From Echinarachnius parma (Eukaryota > Echinodermata > Echinoidea > Clypeasteroida > Echinarachniidae), in the NCBI GenBank assembly GCA_037951105.1, contig JBAMJV010001316.1:248001-312000 (forward strand): 64,000 bases of DNA, written 5' to 3'. The notes beneath the pieces were generated by a model. It ran no database searches. It saw only the letters and a program-made list of their open reading frames with translations, and was not told the origin of the DNA. The translations under genes were made by a program, and so were the position numbers. This document shows positions 13,249 through 25,800 of the stretch, piece after piece. The first letter of the stretch is position 1, and each line of letters begins with the position of its first letter.

Positions 13249-13692
13249 CTGACAAAAATACAGAAAATATAGAAACTTGAATCCTTTTTCTCCCAACTAT
13301 ATGTTATAAATATGTGTTGGCCATATTAAACTTTGATGAAGCTATGAAATAAAGACTAAAGGTGGTATTCTAATATTTGTCCTAAATATCTTCCTAAGTT
13401 CTTGCCTAAGTCAGGAAGTTAGGAAGTGCTTAGGAAGTGCAAAATTGGTATTCCAAGATGTTGACTTAGGAAGATCTTAATGCAAATTAGTATGCTTAGT
13501 AGGACGGAGGATGAATGGAGGACGGAGGACAGACGGACGCAATTTGGATCCCTTAGTCTCCCTCCACCTCGGTGGGCTCGACAAAAAGCAAGAAATTTGC
13601 CAAGCAGATCATTTGGTTCTACATTGCTTTTTAGGGGAAGTAAATTAGAAAATTTGTGATTTCGAGGAACCGGCAAGTAGACAAAAAGTTAC

Positions 13693-13762
13693 TCTACCCA
13701 CCTTCTGCCTGATCCCTTTCATCCATGCCTTTTCTGTCTCCTGACCCCACTTGCCCGTACTA
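13693..13762 (-). pseudogene. Fragment of BCKDHA exon 8 copy
   Basis: Complementary to the 3' end of exon 8 (17570-17741): CTCTACCCACCTTCTGCCTGAT and the following ~45 bases match with few changes, then similarity fades. The donor site is retained. It sits 445 bp before the duplicate exon 9, comparable with the 529-bp real intron 8, which supports one segmental duplication covering exons 8 and 9. Confidence 0.75.
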
Positions 13763-13926
13763 CATTTGCCTACAATGTAAATAATAGACTATACCACGAG
13801 AACTATAATAATCACAGGGACTATGTAGACTCTAATTAGAGCAATACAATACAAACAAACAAATAATAATGTTTATTACTGCATTTTTATATTTAAAAAA
13901 AAATTCATGAATAAAAGAAGAATCTT

Positions 13927-14038
13927 ACCAAAAAACAGAAACTTCTCCTGCATTCTGCGAAAGCTTTTGAAGTAGAAAGTTTGAGTTGATGTTGAATGAC
14001 ACATCGGCCCAGTAATCCAGTGGCCCTGCCCAACCACA
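13927..14038 (-). pseudogene. BCKDHA exon-1-like fragment (transit-peptide region copy)
   Basis: On the minus strand this reads GLLGRCVIQHQLKLSTSKAF, then AECRRSFCFL and donor GTAAGA. The true exon 1 has [27 protein letters not shown] and donor GTAATA, with conserved spacing. Nucleotide similarity covers about 100 bp including CTGGGCCG, AAGCTT and the splice donor. The frame is open back to a TGA near 14079 with no ATG, so it cannot start translation itself. With the exon 8 and 9 copies it looks like the remnant of a tandem BCKDHA whose middle exons were lost. Confidence 0.65.
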
Positions 14039-16488
14039 GCTCGGAACTATTAATGTTACAATGAGTCTGGATCTTTTGTCAAATTAGTTAGACTAGACTC
14101 AAATTGTTCAATAGGTCTCTAGAATATCATCAGGTTCTACATTATTCATGAACACAGCTACTGGACGTGACTTCCATCTATGTGGACAGAATCCTGTCCT
14201 GTGAATGACTTAAAGTAGGGGCCTTGAGCCTTTTGAGTGCTCTCTCAAAAAAATTACACTCTATCATTTCAATTGATTTTAGCAGCTTTATTGATTTTAC
14301 CATTTGATCTCTATTTAGGACAAAGAGAACATTCATATTGATTTCATAATCTGTGCTGATTCGCTGATCTTTATAACTGTACTCTCTGAATATGGGTCTA
14401 AGACAGTGACTGCAGTGCATTACACATTATTCAGACCATTCTCCCAATTTAGAGCATTGAATACATGTACATTTTACATTTATTACCCTCAGTGTTAATT
14501 TCAACCCATGGATGGAAAAACAATGGGGCAAATGTACCTCTCTCGTGAGATTCGGTGTCAGTGTGGAGTTCTTGCTCAGAGAATCCGATTCAGACACAAA
14601 ATAACTTAAAATTAGTAATATCAATCATTTGAGAAAAAATGCAGATGTTGGAAAAGGAAAGTATTTATCTTCATACCAAAACCACCAAATCGATAACAAA
14701 CTCAATTGTGTAATATCCCACCACACCCAACTTTGAATATGAACTAAGAAAACTCAAGGTAAACATTGATACAAAACAAGATTCACATTTATATTGCATT
14801 TTATGTTTTATTTACACTTTGAAAAAATGTACACTTTGAAGATAATCAAATATCCACAGCACAAAATAAATGCAATAGAAGTGAAATTTGCCTCTTTGGG
14901 TCACTGACATAGAGTTTGCTGATATTTTCTTTGATTTTATGAGTTTTAATCCTAAATATCTCCATAATTAGGGAAACATTTGAACAATCAAAACACTACC
15001 TATTTGTTACCTAGGGTCAAACGACAAGGTACAAGAGAAATGTGGAAACTCAAAGTGGTTTTCATTGATTTTGACAAGTTAATGGATCACTTAATGCTGC
15101 TGCAGCCTCTACTTGCATCATGCATGAAAACAGGCCTATATAATAACACAGTAGGCACAAAAACTCTTATAATTTCTTAAATAAAATGTCATGTTTCTAT
15201 TCAGCCTCTACAGTATTTGTACAATTACTGACGATGTCAATCATAATGACACAATAATGACAAAAAAGTATATGACAAGTCATTATCTCCCCATGCCCAA
15301 ATTACGAACGCATTGCATGCCAAGATTATTCAATATGTGTAGGAATCACATATTGATATTTAGAATTATGTCAGACATGATATACTTTATCCATATTTAA
15401 TTCCTCTAATCCTTACAATAAGATCAAATCATAAATACCTGCACCAAAATATCTAAACGTAGTACATCCTTTAATAAAATGTTTTTTTACTAATTTGAAT
15501 TCACCAAATACATTTCATTTGGAGTATATAAATACACCATACACCATACCATATGTATCACTATTGTTCAATAAATAGCATATGATATGGTAGCTGAAAA
15601 AGATTTAATGCAGTATTTTGACTATAAATTCAACCTTTAGTAGCACACACAGAGTACTGAAGAAGAACAAGAAATGTATATAACTTTTTGCACAGATAGT
15701 TGCAAAACAGACTTGCAAACACAGTAATTTAGAAGTTAAAGATATACATGTATTTGAATACTAGTCGATGTTGAAAATAAAAGCAACATTCTTGATCAAA
15801 TGAGCATTATTTTGCAGTGAAAATACACTGCATTCACCTTCAGCCTGGATGACCACAGGCACATTACCGCTCATGCCTAAGCTTAGCTGCTTTTAGGAGT
15901 ATGGTGCACTGTACCATGTGTTATTCAATTTATTTAATCATCAGCTTTCCTGGCGAATGAAGGTCAAAATCATTTTGAAATAAAATTTCACAAGTATGCG
16001 CGATGCCATTTCTGCACACATAGGATCCTGCAGCTGCAACGCTGTGCGTCCGCGCATATAATCCTGTATATACAGTAATCGCTTGCACTCTGTGTCTTTT
16101 CAATAAGCGATAGAGTTGTGTATAACCGCTCTATTTCATCGCGGAACTGTTCCTCGCTTACAGTGCATACAAACATATGCGTGATTGACTCGTCGAACAG
16201 TTTTTCCGTGATTGGGGGGATACAGAGCGCAATAATCAATTTTGAGGCCACAGAGATTGGAGATATATAAATATGTACTTCATATAGATTACAAACCAAA
16301 CAAAAACCTCGCAAAAACATTTTCTAAAAGAACCAATTCAATACAAATGCCATGATATACTATACTGGATTATCCTTTCACAAATCTTTAGAAGCAATTA
16401 TTTACTGAAAATTATATCCTCCACCAAGAGGTATAAAAGGTGATACTTTACATTTGTTTTCCCCATCAAGCAACTTCTAAAACACAAA
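14039..16488. other. AT-rich stretch, no recognised gene
   Basis: No exon, RNA gene or clear inverted-repeat element was identified. A 110-codon minus-strand frame at 15988-16320 lies in a locally GC-richer patch but matches no family recognised here and has no splice context. The region separates the decayed BCKDHA copy from the true gene. Confidence 0.45.
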
Positions 16489-16742
16489 GGCTAGAATTCA
16501 CAAATGTGGTTTAATAAAAAACATGGAACAACTGCATCATTTAAACCATGGTTTAAAACAACTATTCTATGGAAGACCATCCATGACAAATTATTGCAAC
16601 AAAATATATATTGTTTGATAGTTTAAAAGGCCACATTCTATTCCTATTATGGAAATGAGAGATGAACAGGGGTGTTCCATTAAACAGTGGACATTTCAAA
16701 CCATGGTTTAAATTTAATAAAACAATTTTGTGAATTCCAGCC
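16489..16742. mobile_element. MITE with GGCT(A/G)GAATTCACAAA ends
   Basis: The left end GGCTAGAATTCACAAATGTG and right end ending TTTTGTGAATTCCAGCC are inverted repeats of about 28 bp that extend inward through ATTAAA blocks; CCATGGTTTAAA motifs recur inside. A partial relative of the right end occurs at about 20945-20983. Non-coding; family not recognised. Confidence 0.7.
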
Positions 16743-16864
16743 AAGGTGTGAAGTCTCTGCCAGCTAGAAGTCTCTCTAGTCTGCAGCCATTACCACAAGC
16801 AGATAAGTTTTAATTCTGACAACTGCCCCCCCCCCCCAAGGAATTAATACACATCTCATCTCAT

Positions 16865-19800
16865 CTACTTGATTTCTTCAAACAAATCGAGTGGATAGTG
16901 CTCTGCATACTGCTGTACATGTCTCTTCATCTCATCCTGTTGTTTCTGTAAGTGAGGAGGCATCTCTTCATACACGTCCGTCAGCATGAAGGTGGGTGAG
17001 GGCTTCTTTTTCTTCTCAGCTGCTTGGAACTCATTCATGACCTGGTGGATTAGAAACATAAATATAAATAGCATATGCTTTTTATAGTACGCTAAGCACA
17101 AAGAAGTTAAACAATTTGGTGTCTGAAAGAACTAATAATTATTTCTGAGTATTGAGAAGAAATTTTCTAACGAATCAGAAAAATCAATTTATAATCGTGA
17201 CATTTCAAATATAAAACAAGTAAAATCTGTGAAATAATTCTAAATCAATTTGGGTATAATCTGCTAATGACTTGTATTAAGGCAGCTGAAAAGCATTTTA
17301 TGGATGAATAGATAGATATAGATAAATCTGTTTCATTCAACAAAACATACAAATGCATCTGTAGGCATGAAAATAAATGAGACAGACTATGATACATTAT
17401 CATCTCTATTAAGCGCTTTACACTTCTATTAATACCCCGAGGCATAAGATACAATACTAGATATCAGCCTGCACACATTGTGCACACCATCTCCACTCCC
17501 TGGGGAGCATTCCTTCCAACCAGCTCATGGGCATTCTCCATTAAGAAGATCCTTCACATCTCTACCCACCTTCTGCCTGATATCTTTCATCCATGCCTTC
17601 TCCGTTTCCTGATCCCACCAGCCCTGGTTCAGCAGATACTTCCTCAGTCGACCAATCGGATGATCCTCGCTGTCCCAATATCGCACCTCGTCAACAGACC
17701 GGTAGGCTGACGAGTCATCGCTGGTGCTGTGATGTCCTATCCTGCTCACAATTAAAAGAAATGTATAGAATTTTATTTATTAGTAATAATGATGATGATG
17801 ATGATGATTATGACATTGACGTTGATGTTGATGATGATAATGATGTTGATGTTAATGATGATGATGTTGATGTTGATGATGTTAATGATGATGATGCTGA
17901 TGTTGATGATGATTATGTTGATGATGATGATGATTTTAAATGTCATAAATATTTAACATTGCATATTATATTACTCTCAAATGAAAGTCAATAGAGGGCC
18001 TGAGCTTTTGATCTTAGCAGAATCTTCATCAGAGGCAAACTAACCATCGACTTATCTCTTATATTACCTGTAAGTCATTGCTTCGATGAGCACCGGTTTG
18101 CTTTCTCCAACAGCGATCTCCCTGGCAGCCTTGGTGGCATTGTACACAGCAAACACATCATTGCCGTCCACTCTGATGGTATTCATGCCGTAGGCTGGCC
18201 CCCTCACAGCTACAAGTACAACAAGAAAGATGATTCTTTTACTACATCATATTATATTTGACTAAAAAATAACATAGCGGAATCTATATAATATAAAATA
18301 TATAATATTTATTAAAACTAAGCAAAGAAAATTGTGGTTTGCCAAGAATCAAACCTGAGACTTCCCGATTTCTAGACTGGTGCTCTAACCATTGAGACAC
18401 AAGGCCCTTTTATTCTATGGGCTGGTCCCCTCACAGCTATATAAGCAAATGCCCCCCCCCCCCCCCCCCCCAATAATTTGACCAATTTTTTTTTAAAAGC
18501 ATGGGGTAAAACTTTATTTAAAAAGATCAATAAAGAAAACCAAATATTTTCATTATGAGGCATCATGTCAGAGAACGAGGCCTCTTCTGTAGTTCACTAC
18601 TTACATTAGCTGTGTGGCCTCGTAACCATGGGTTGGCAACTTGCAGAGCTCTAAAATACCTCATTACAGGATACATACAATTTTGCGCAGCTCCAAAAGA
18701 GCAATTTTTACTGAATATTTTGTATCTTCCCTATTATAAACATCTAGACCAAATGTGATAGATAATGTAATATTGCTTTTACCTATTCCATCCCCTCTAT
18801 ACTGTTCTGATGTCGGTGTTGAGATGGCATATCCATTGTTCCGGCTAGATTGAACAAAAAAGGACAAAGAAAGAAAAGGAAAAAGAAAAACAATATAAAA
18901 AAGGCAACTACCAGGAAATCTTAGAAGATATATATCAATGTATAATGTAACATACATGTATATGTCCAATGATAATAACACTTGAAAATTAATAACATAG
19001 AAGGATGACTTTAAATATCAAGAAGTTACAACATGAAGTATGTACTACATCAACTATAAGAAAAACAAACTGGATATATTCTGATTATTTAGACTAAATG
19101 CAAAATCCACTGCTAACATGTAAAGGAAACAACATGAACAGCTTGCAGAGAAAATTATTTGAAGTTGAAGTGCAAAAAAACACTTCCTTCCCTGTACAAA
19201 AATGCTTAATTAAAGGGATAGTTGAGTTTTGGTATAGAGGGCGCTACACAAAATAATATTTTTGTTAGATAATGTAAAACTGAGTGTCAAAATCGAAAGA
19301 GCATACAATTCTAATGACAGAATAAACTTTATTTGATCAAAATCGGTTCAGAAATGGCTGTAATATCCATAAACATAACCATTTGTAATAATTGTGGGGC
19401 CCCAAAATTATTCAATAATTTTGAACCAGCCGTTAGAAAAATTTAAAAATGCTAAACAGCTTCCTCTTTTCAAAAATTTACATAAGAGGTTTTTAAATAG
19501 TTGTTGAATATCTCTCTATCTAATCACCATTTCAACAAAACATCACATGCACAATATTTTATTTTAAATGGTTGGAACCGATGACTGTTTAGAGAGCGCC
19601 CTCTTGAGTTTTAACAGCTCTTTTTGAATGATAACATGCTTTTTACTAAGTCATTTGTAATTTTGTATTCCTTTCGAGCATGGTGGAGTTATTACTATTA
19701 GTTTGTAATGTATTGGTGCAGGTTTTGGTTACTAAAAATCAGTTTGACCAAAACTTTACTCTCTTTACCAGAACTCAACTTTCCCTTTAAAAATAAAGTG

Positions 19801-22800
19801 GGGTGGGGCCACGGCTAAACATGTATTTATCATTCATTCGGTATTTCAAGATACTATAAACTGAAACTACAAGAGATAACGTGAACTGCATTAGTAGTTA
19901 GCTATGGGAAGCTATGGGATGTGGTGAATGTAACAATGCTATTCAACTTTCAATAGAAAACCTACCAGAAGAATATTGCAGGGGCATCCAGGGTGGCAGC
20001 AAAGTTGAAGGCTGCGTGTGCATCTCCTTCACTAGCCGCCCCGTCCCCAAAGAAACAGATCACACAGAGTTCTCGCCCAGCTCTCTTCAGGGCATACGCA
20101 GCACCGGAGGCTGTGAAAACAGATTATTCACATCGTACAAACAATGAGCTTAAAGCTGCATTTCCATTAGAGCACATTTCTGCGGCGAATTATTTTTTTC
20201 GCAGCAAATTATTGCAAATTTTTTTTTTAATTCGCCATATAATATGGATAATATATATATGGATAATATATGAATAACACTGATTTGGTCCGTGCGAATG
20301 TTCGCGGTGGAAATTCGCTCTAATGGAAACGCAGCTTAAGAAAGAAGAGTGTTCTCCCTATAGGTTAAAGGAAGATCCAAATTTGCAAAACTATATGAAA
20401 AGGATTATGCATATATAGTTGTTGCTATGTCAGGCAAACCTCAGGCATCAAGGCCCATATTCATAAAACCTTGCAAGCTTAAGAGTTTCATGCTAAGCCT
20501 ATTGGATGACGTGCCTAAGAATCAAACACTTGATCGCTTTAGTTTTCTAACTAGGGTCAATTTAGTGGGTACCTAAGGCGTACCCAGCAAACCCTAGTTG
20601 GGGACTAGGAAAACCGTTTGTTGCTCACTAAACTGTATCATTCTAAATACACTTACCATAAAAACTCAGCTAGCGGCTAGCGGGGTTTTATGAATATGGG
20701 CCCAGATTGCCAGGACAACCCTTATTTCAATATGTTAGCAAATGTGACGCTTGTAGATAAGTAAAAGTGGAAATCACATACATTTGCTTAGTACTCCTAA
20801 TGATATGGCCTTTGGTGCTTGACAACCAGCACCATATGAAATTGACCAGCTGAGAATAAAGCCCTTTTATGTTGGTGTCTTTAACAAATGTGTTGCTTCA
20901 ACATTCTTTCTCCATCATTTTACAAATTGCACTCTAAAGTATTAAACCATGGTTTATATGGATGGTTTGTGAATTCCAGCCACTAAGTTGGTTTAAAGAC
21001 CAATATACATGTATATATTTTGTAATGATTACAATGTATCAGTTAGTTTTAAGTTTACCATGAGGCATCTGGGTAGCAAGGGGTGAGGAGATGGTCATAA
21101 AATGATGCTCCTTGGACCCATAATGGACTGGCATCTGTCGGCCCTTGCCTGTATCTTCACAGTTACCATAGCACTGGTTCATCACATCCTTCAGCTCATA
21201 TCCTCTCCAGAGAATAACACCTTAACAAAAATGATTACACAAGAAAGAAATCAGGTACATGTATGCAGAAAAACAATATTTCAATTCCCTCGCATTTTGG
21301 AACCATAATGGATTAGCATGCCCACCTTTGCCTGCAGCTTCTGTTACCATAGCAATGGCTCAAAATTAGCACCGACCTGCTGGCCAGGGGCCATTAAAAA
21401 ATAAGCTCCAGGCAACCAAATCTTCATAAATCCAAATTGTACTTGCCTGTATAGGCAACAATGTACATGTAACAGACATTTTAATGTTTTTTCCTTGTTT
21501 GGGGCCACCAAAATAAAGAAAAAATTGCGTTGCTTACTTAGCACCATCAACCAAAATAGTCTTAGCTTGAAACTAAGCTAGTGGGGTTGCATGAATACGG
21601 GCCCAGACACATATTCATGACACCATGTTAGCATAGTTTTATGCTAACTCTACTTTGAATGAATAGGCTATAAAGTAAACAATGAAAAGTCTTCTTAGCC
21701 ACATCTATAAAGTAAATATTCATACGTGGGTACGACCATTTACACACCATACAAACACACTTCCTGGTCACACAGAGTACATACATAGACAATGCACGTG
21801 TTGCCGTGTTAACAAATACACGCTACCTATGCATTGTCTATGCATTGCCTGTGGCATGAAACAGTATGGTAATGTGTGTACAAGTCTTCTTAATTGCTCA
21901 CTTACCTGCCTCCCTGTATTGTCCAAACACAACGTCTTCCGGATTCAGGGCTGCAGCACTCCCCACATGAGTCCCTTCCTCTCCATAGTTGGTCATGTAA
22001 AATGATATTCTCCCCTAAAAAAAAAGAGAAGATATTATATTACTAAATAATAATGGCTTATGAAATTTTAACATGTCTGAATTGCATGGGAGAAAAAAAA
22101 CACACCATTTTGGGGGAGAAGGAAGGTAAAAAGTATATTTCTTATTTTGATAAAGAAATTATAATTTTTATGAAAATGGTAAATACAAAATAAATAATTC
22201 AATCATAACTTGACCCATTTACAATTGATACATTTTTGTTTTTAATTCGACAATTGCCCCGAAAACGCTGTCATTCTTATATTCACCTGTCTCTGCGACT
22301 CATACAAGATCTTGTCCATGGTGTTGAGTGTGGTCATCGTCTTGTACATCTTGACCACCGTGTCCTTGTCCAGCCCTGGATCCTGTGAAGGGTCAATGAC
22401 GTTCCCATCCTTGTTCATCACTCTGTAGACTGGAATGCCATTGGTCTCTGGCTGCAGGAAGCTCAGTTTCTCTGTGAAGAGGGAACTGGAGCCAGGGAAC
22501 TGTGGCTTGTCGTCTTCCGCAGCAAATTTTTGGAATTTTGTCACCTGTGAAAAGTAGAGGAAATAATACTAAAATAGATTGTGGCTAAGCCTTAGGAGGG
22601 TAGGGTATAGGGTATATGGCCAATCACAGTGTCGCATAGTCCCGCAAGTGCTAGTTTGATCGTATCTTCATTGAAAATGGTTAGAATCAATCCACTTGTG
22701 ATCGATCTACTGCCCTCAATGTTGGATTATAGTACAGTTTACTGTAGTCCCAGTTAATAAAATTCATGTTATTAGTAATATTACAAGCAAATTAGTAGGA

Positions 22801-25800
22801 ATCGTGTTGAAATTATCTAAATTTCTTTATTTTATTGCTTGAATATTACTTTTTATTTTTGGGGAGGTTGGAAATATGACATTTGCAAGATTTATGTAGA
22901 CTTTTTTCTTATAAAACTTGAATAATTTTCAAAAGTGGGAAACAAGGGCATGGGGAGTGGGGTAATATATATACAATTTTGTTTTTCTTGGGGGGGGGGG
23001 GGGGTGGGGTGGGGTGAGGGTGGGGGATGGTGGGGATTAAAGCACTGGGGCTTACTTCCTTCTAATCCTAAATTTTTAAATTTTCAGCGGTGGATTAGTG
23101 GCATGCCCTTTCCCTCTTTTTTTTTTTTTACAAATGAATTTAAAATGTTACCTTGCTATTTTTGTTTTCACTCGTGGCATTCTCCCCTCCCCCCCCCCCC
23201 CCCCCCCCCATGACAAATATAAATATAAATTCATTTATTATGTTCAATTATTACAAATGATAGAGAAGTGCAATTTTGTGTCTGTGACTCCCCCCCCCCC
23301 CCCCCCCCCCCCAGCTTTTTTCCTTTTTTGTTTACAAATAAAATGGGAATGTTATCTAGCTGTTTTTATAGGGCACTTATTTTTTTTTTTTGTGATTAAG
23401 AACACATTTCTTTCTCATGTTTTTTTTTTTTAAGGGTGTGCATAATTAGAATGGGGGCATACCCTGCATTATATGTTTTTTTTTGTTTTTTTTTGTTGTT
23501 GTTGTTATTACTGGGGCACTCTCCCGCCCCTCCCCCCTCCCATAATTGTTTTTTCTTTTCATGTTTTTATGGTTCAGGAGGAGTTTTTTTTGTTAAGGGT
23601 GTTCATAAAAGGGGGGGCAAACATATTTGTTACTTAAAGGTATGGTGAAATCCCGGCTTTGATTCAGGTTTATAGCTTTAAATATGTGCCTATATTGATA
23701 TACCACACTCCTTTTTTCAAAGAAATCCTTAAGTTGGGCAAGAAAGGTAAATTTCATGCAACTTTTTTGCTTGTTTACGCATCGGCGTTCCATACTGCTA
23801 AAAAAGTAATTTACAGCGGAGCGGGAATGTGCGCACGTGCAACCCAGATCCTGACATCACAAGCAGACCGCAACACGGAAGAATGTGCATGGTTTACATG
23901 CAGAGCCTATGATTTGCTTGTAAAACAAACTCGTTTTTGCTTGTAAATTGAGGCTTAACTGAAAATTCCTAAGAAATTAATTATAGCAGCTTGCAGCAAC
24001 ACATCTGAGTGTAGATCGTCCATGATATAAACTTTAACAAATGTTTTCAAATATTGAAAAAAAAAATCGAAATAATATCTCTCTGTCAACGTGAGTATTG
24101 CACTCAGCGTGTACGTCTATGACCGAGCTATACTGCGATTGCCTGCATGTGACGTCACAAAGATGACATCATTTTTCTTCGCCCGGACTCAATTTTTTTA
24201 CGGGGATTACTAAAGTGAATTTAAAAGTTGATTTTTTTATTTTACTGGGTTTTCCGACGTGGAAAATATGTTTTTATTAGTAATCTTCATGACAATATAC
24301 CTTAGATACAGTAAAACAAAATTTTAAGGTAGTTTTCTTGTCATCCAACCTTTAAAGGGTACCACCAGACAGAGATTTAGCTCTCTTACATCAAAGACAT
24401 ATCTTAAATGAACATACAAAACAAGTCTGTGATCCTGAAAGTATTTCTACATCGCCAGAGAATCATTTTTAATATCACCTATCAATCATTCTTTCAGCGC
24501 AGTTCCGATTACGATATCACTTAACGATCCTCTTATCGGATGCAACTGCGATATATCGCAGCAAGCAGAGAAAATCTTGAAAATTTCTTGTGTGCAGCGA
24601 ATAAAAAATCCACTTGGCGTTCAGAAACAGCATCTATCCCGTATGTATACACGTATTGCTATACAAGCATGCATTCAGAGTAACCTACATTGTATTATGC
24701 ATGGTGCGGTGGATATAATAGCGCTGGGCATTGTGTGTACCATGACTCCAACACTGCCGTTGTAGTGTGTACATCAAAGTGCGAGCACACACGGGCGTAT
24801 TGCCTGCATGCCATACGATACTAACTATCGCATGGGCTATGCGATAAATCGCACATACTACCGTATAACGTACGCGTATTGATTGAGCGGTCGTGCAAAC
24901 AAAAGTCGCGCGCGCGAACCACTAAATAGCCGTGGTTCCGTAGGTCGTAGTAATTAATTGCATTGTTCTCAAATTACAGAAACATATCAGACCCCATGAG
25001 AGTATGTTTGATATTCAATTATAGTACCAAAACAACTAAGCATTGGTTTTATAATGCCCGGTGGTACCCTTTAATTTTGTATCAATTTTGTAAAACAAAT
25101 GATTATAATAATTTTACTTAGCCTACCTGTTTTTAAGAGGTGTTTTAAACATAGGGGGCATACCTCCTCCCCTTCTGTCCCAATTATTATTATACAGGTT
25201 TTTTTTTCAAGGGGTGTTCATAAACTTGGCGATGTTTCTTACACACCATCTTTCTTTCCTTTTTTACTCTTTTTGAATAAGCACACACGTTTTATACACA
25301 ATTATTTTCATGTAGCATTCTGCATTTAATATCCTCTGTTTTGCTGGCAGCATGGCAGCATCCCATACCTGTAATAGAAAACAAAATCAAGTGACATAAC
25401 AATGATCAAAACTGTAACATTTTGCTCATGGGATAACGTAAAAAAAAGTTTGAAAAATACAAACAGCATATTTGGTATGCAGATAGTAGTTTAACTTTAT
25501 TAATGTTAAAAAAAAAAACATTACAACCAAGTACAAATACATTAAAGGTACTTCAGATTCGTCAAATCAGATGCGCGGCGCCATCTTAAGTACACGTTGC
25601 GCACGATGCGTGATGCACGTTTGCTCAGTGTCATGCGGTGCGCGCAAACTGGCCCAGTTCAAAATGGCGACCCGCTGTGTAGCATCCCCACGCTTGATGC
25701 CCTTTAATACCAACAACAAGTTTTCAGTCGGGCTTCAACATGTTGTCAATAGAGATACATTATAACCATTGCTAATGGACTAACTGTGACGCGACGTCGC

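Noticed and set aside
15988-16320. 110-codon minus-strand frame in a GC-richer patch
   Set aside because: No recognised family and no splice or promoter context. It remains possible but unsupported.
17593-17994. Asp/Val-rich plus-strand frame
   Set aside because: It overlaps BCKDHA exon 8 on the other strand and a degenerate GAT repeat in the adjoining intron.
18336-18406. Candidate functional tRNA
   Set aside because: A and B boxes are recognisable but the acceptor ends do not pair, so only a tRNA-derived relic is reported.
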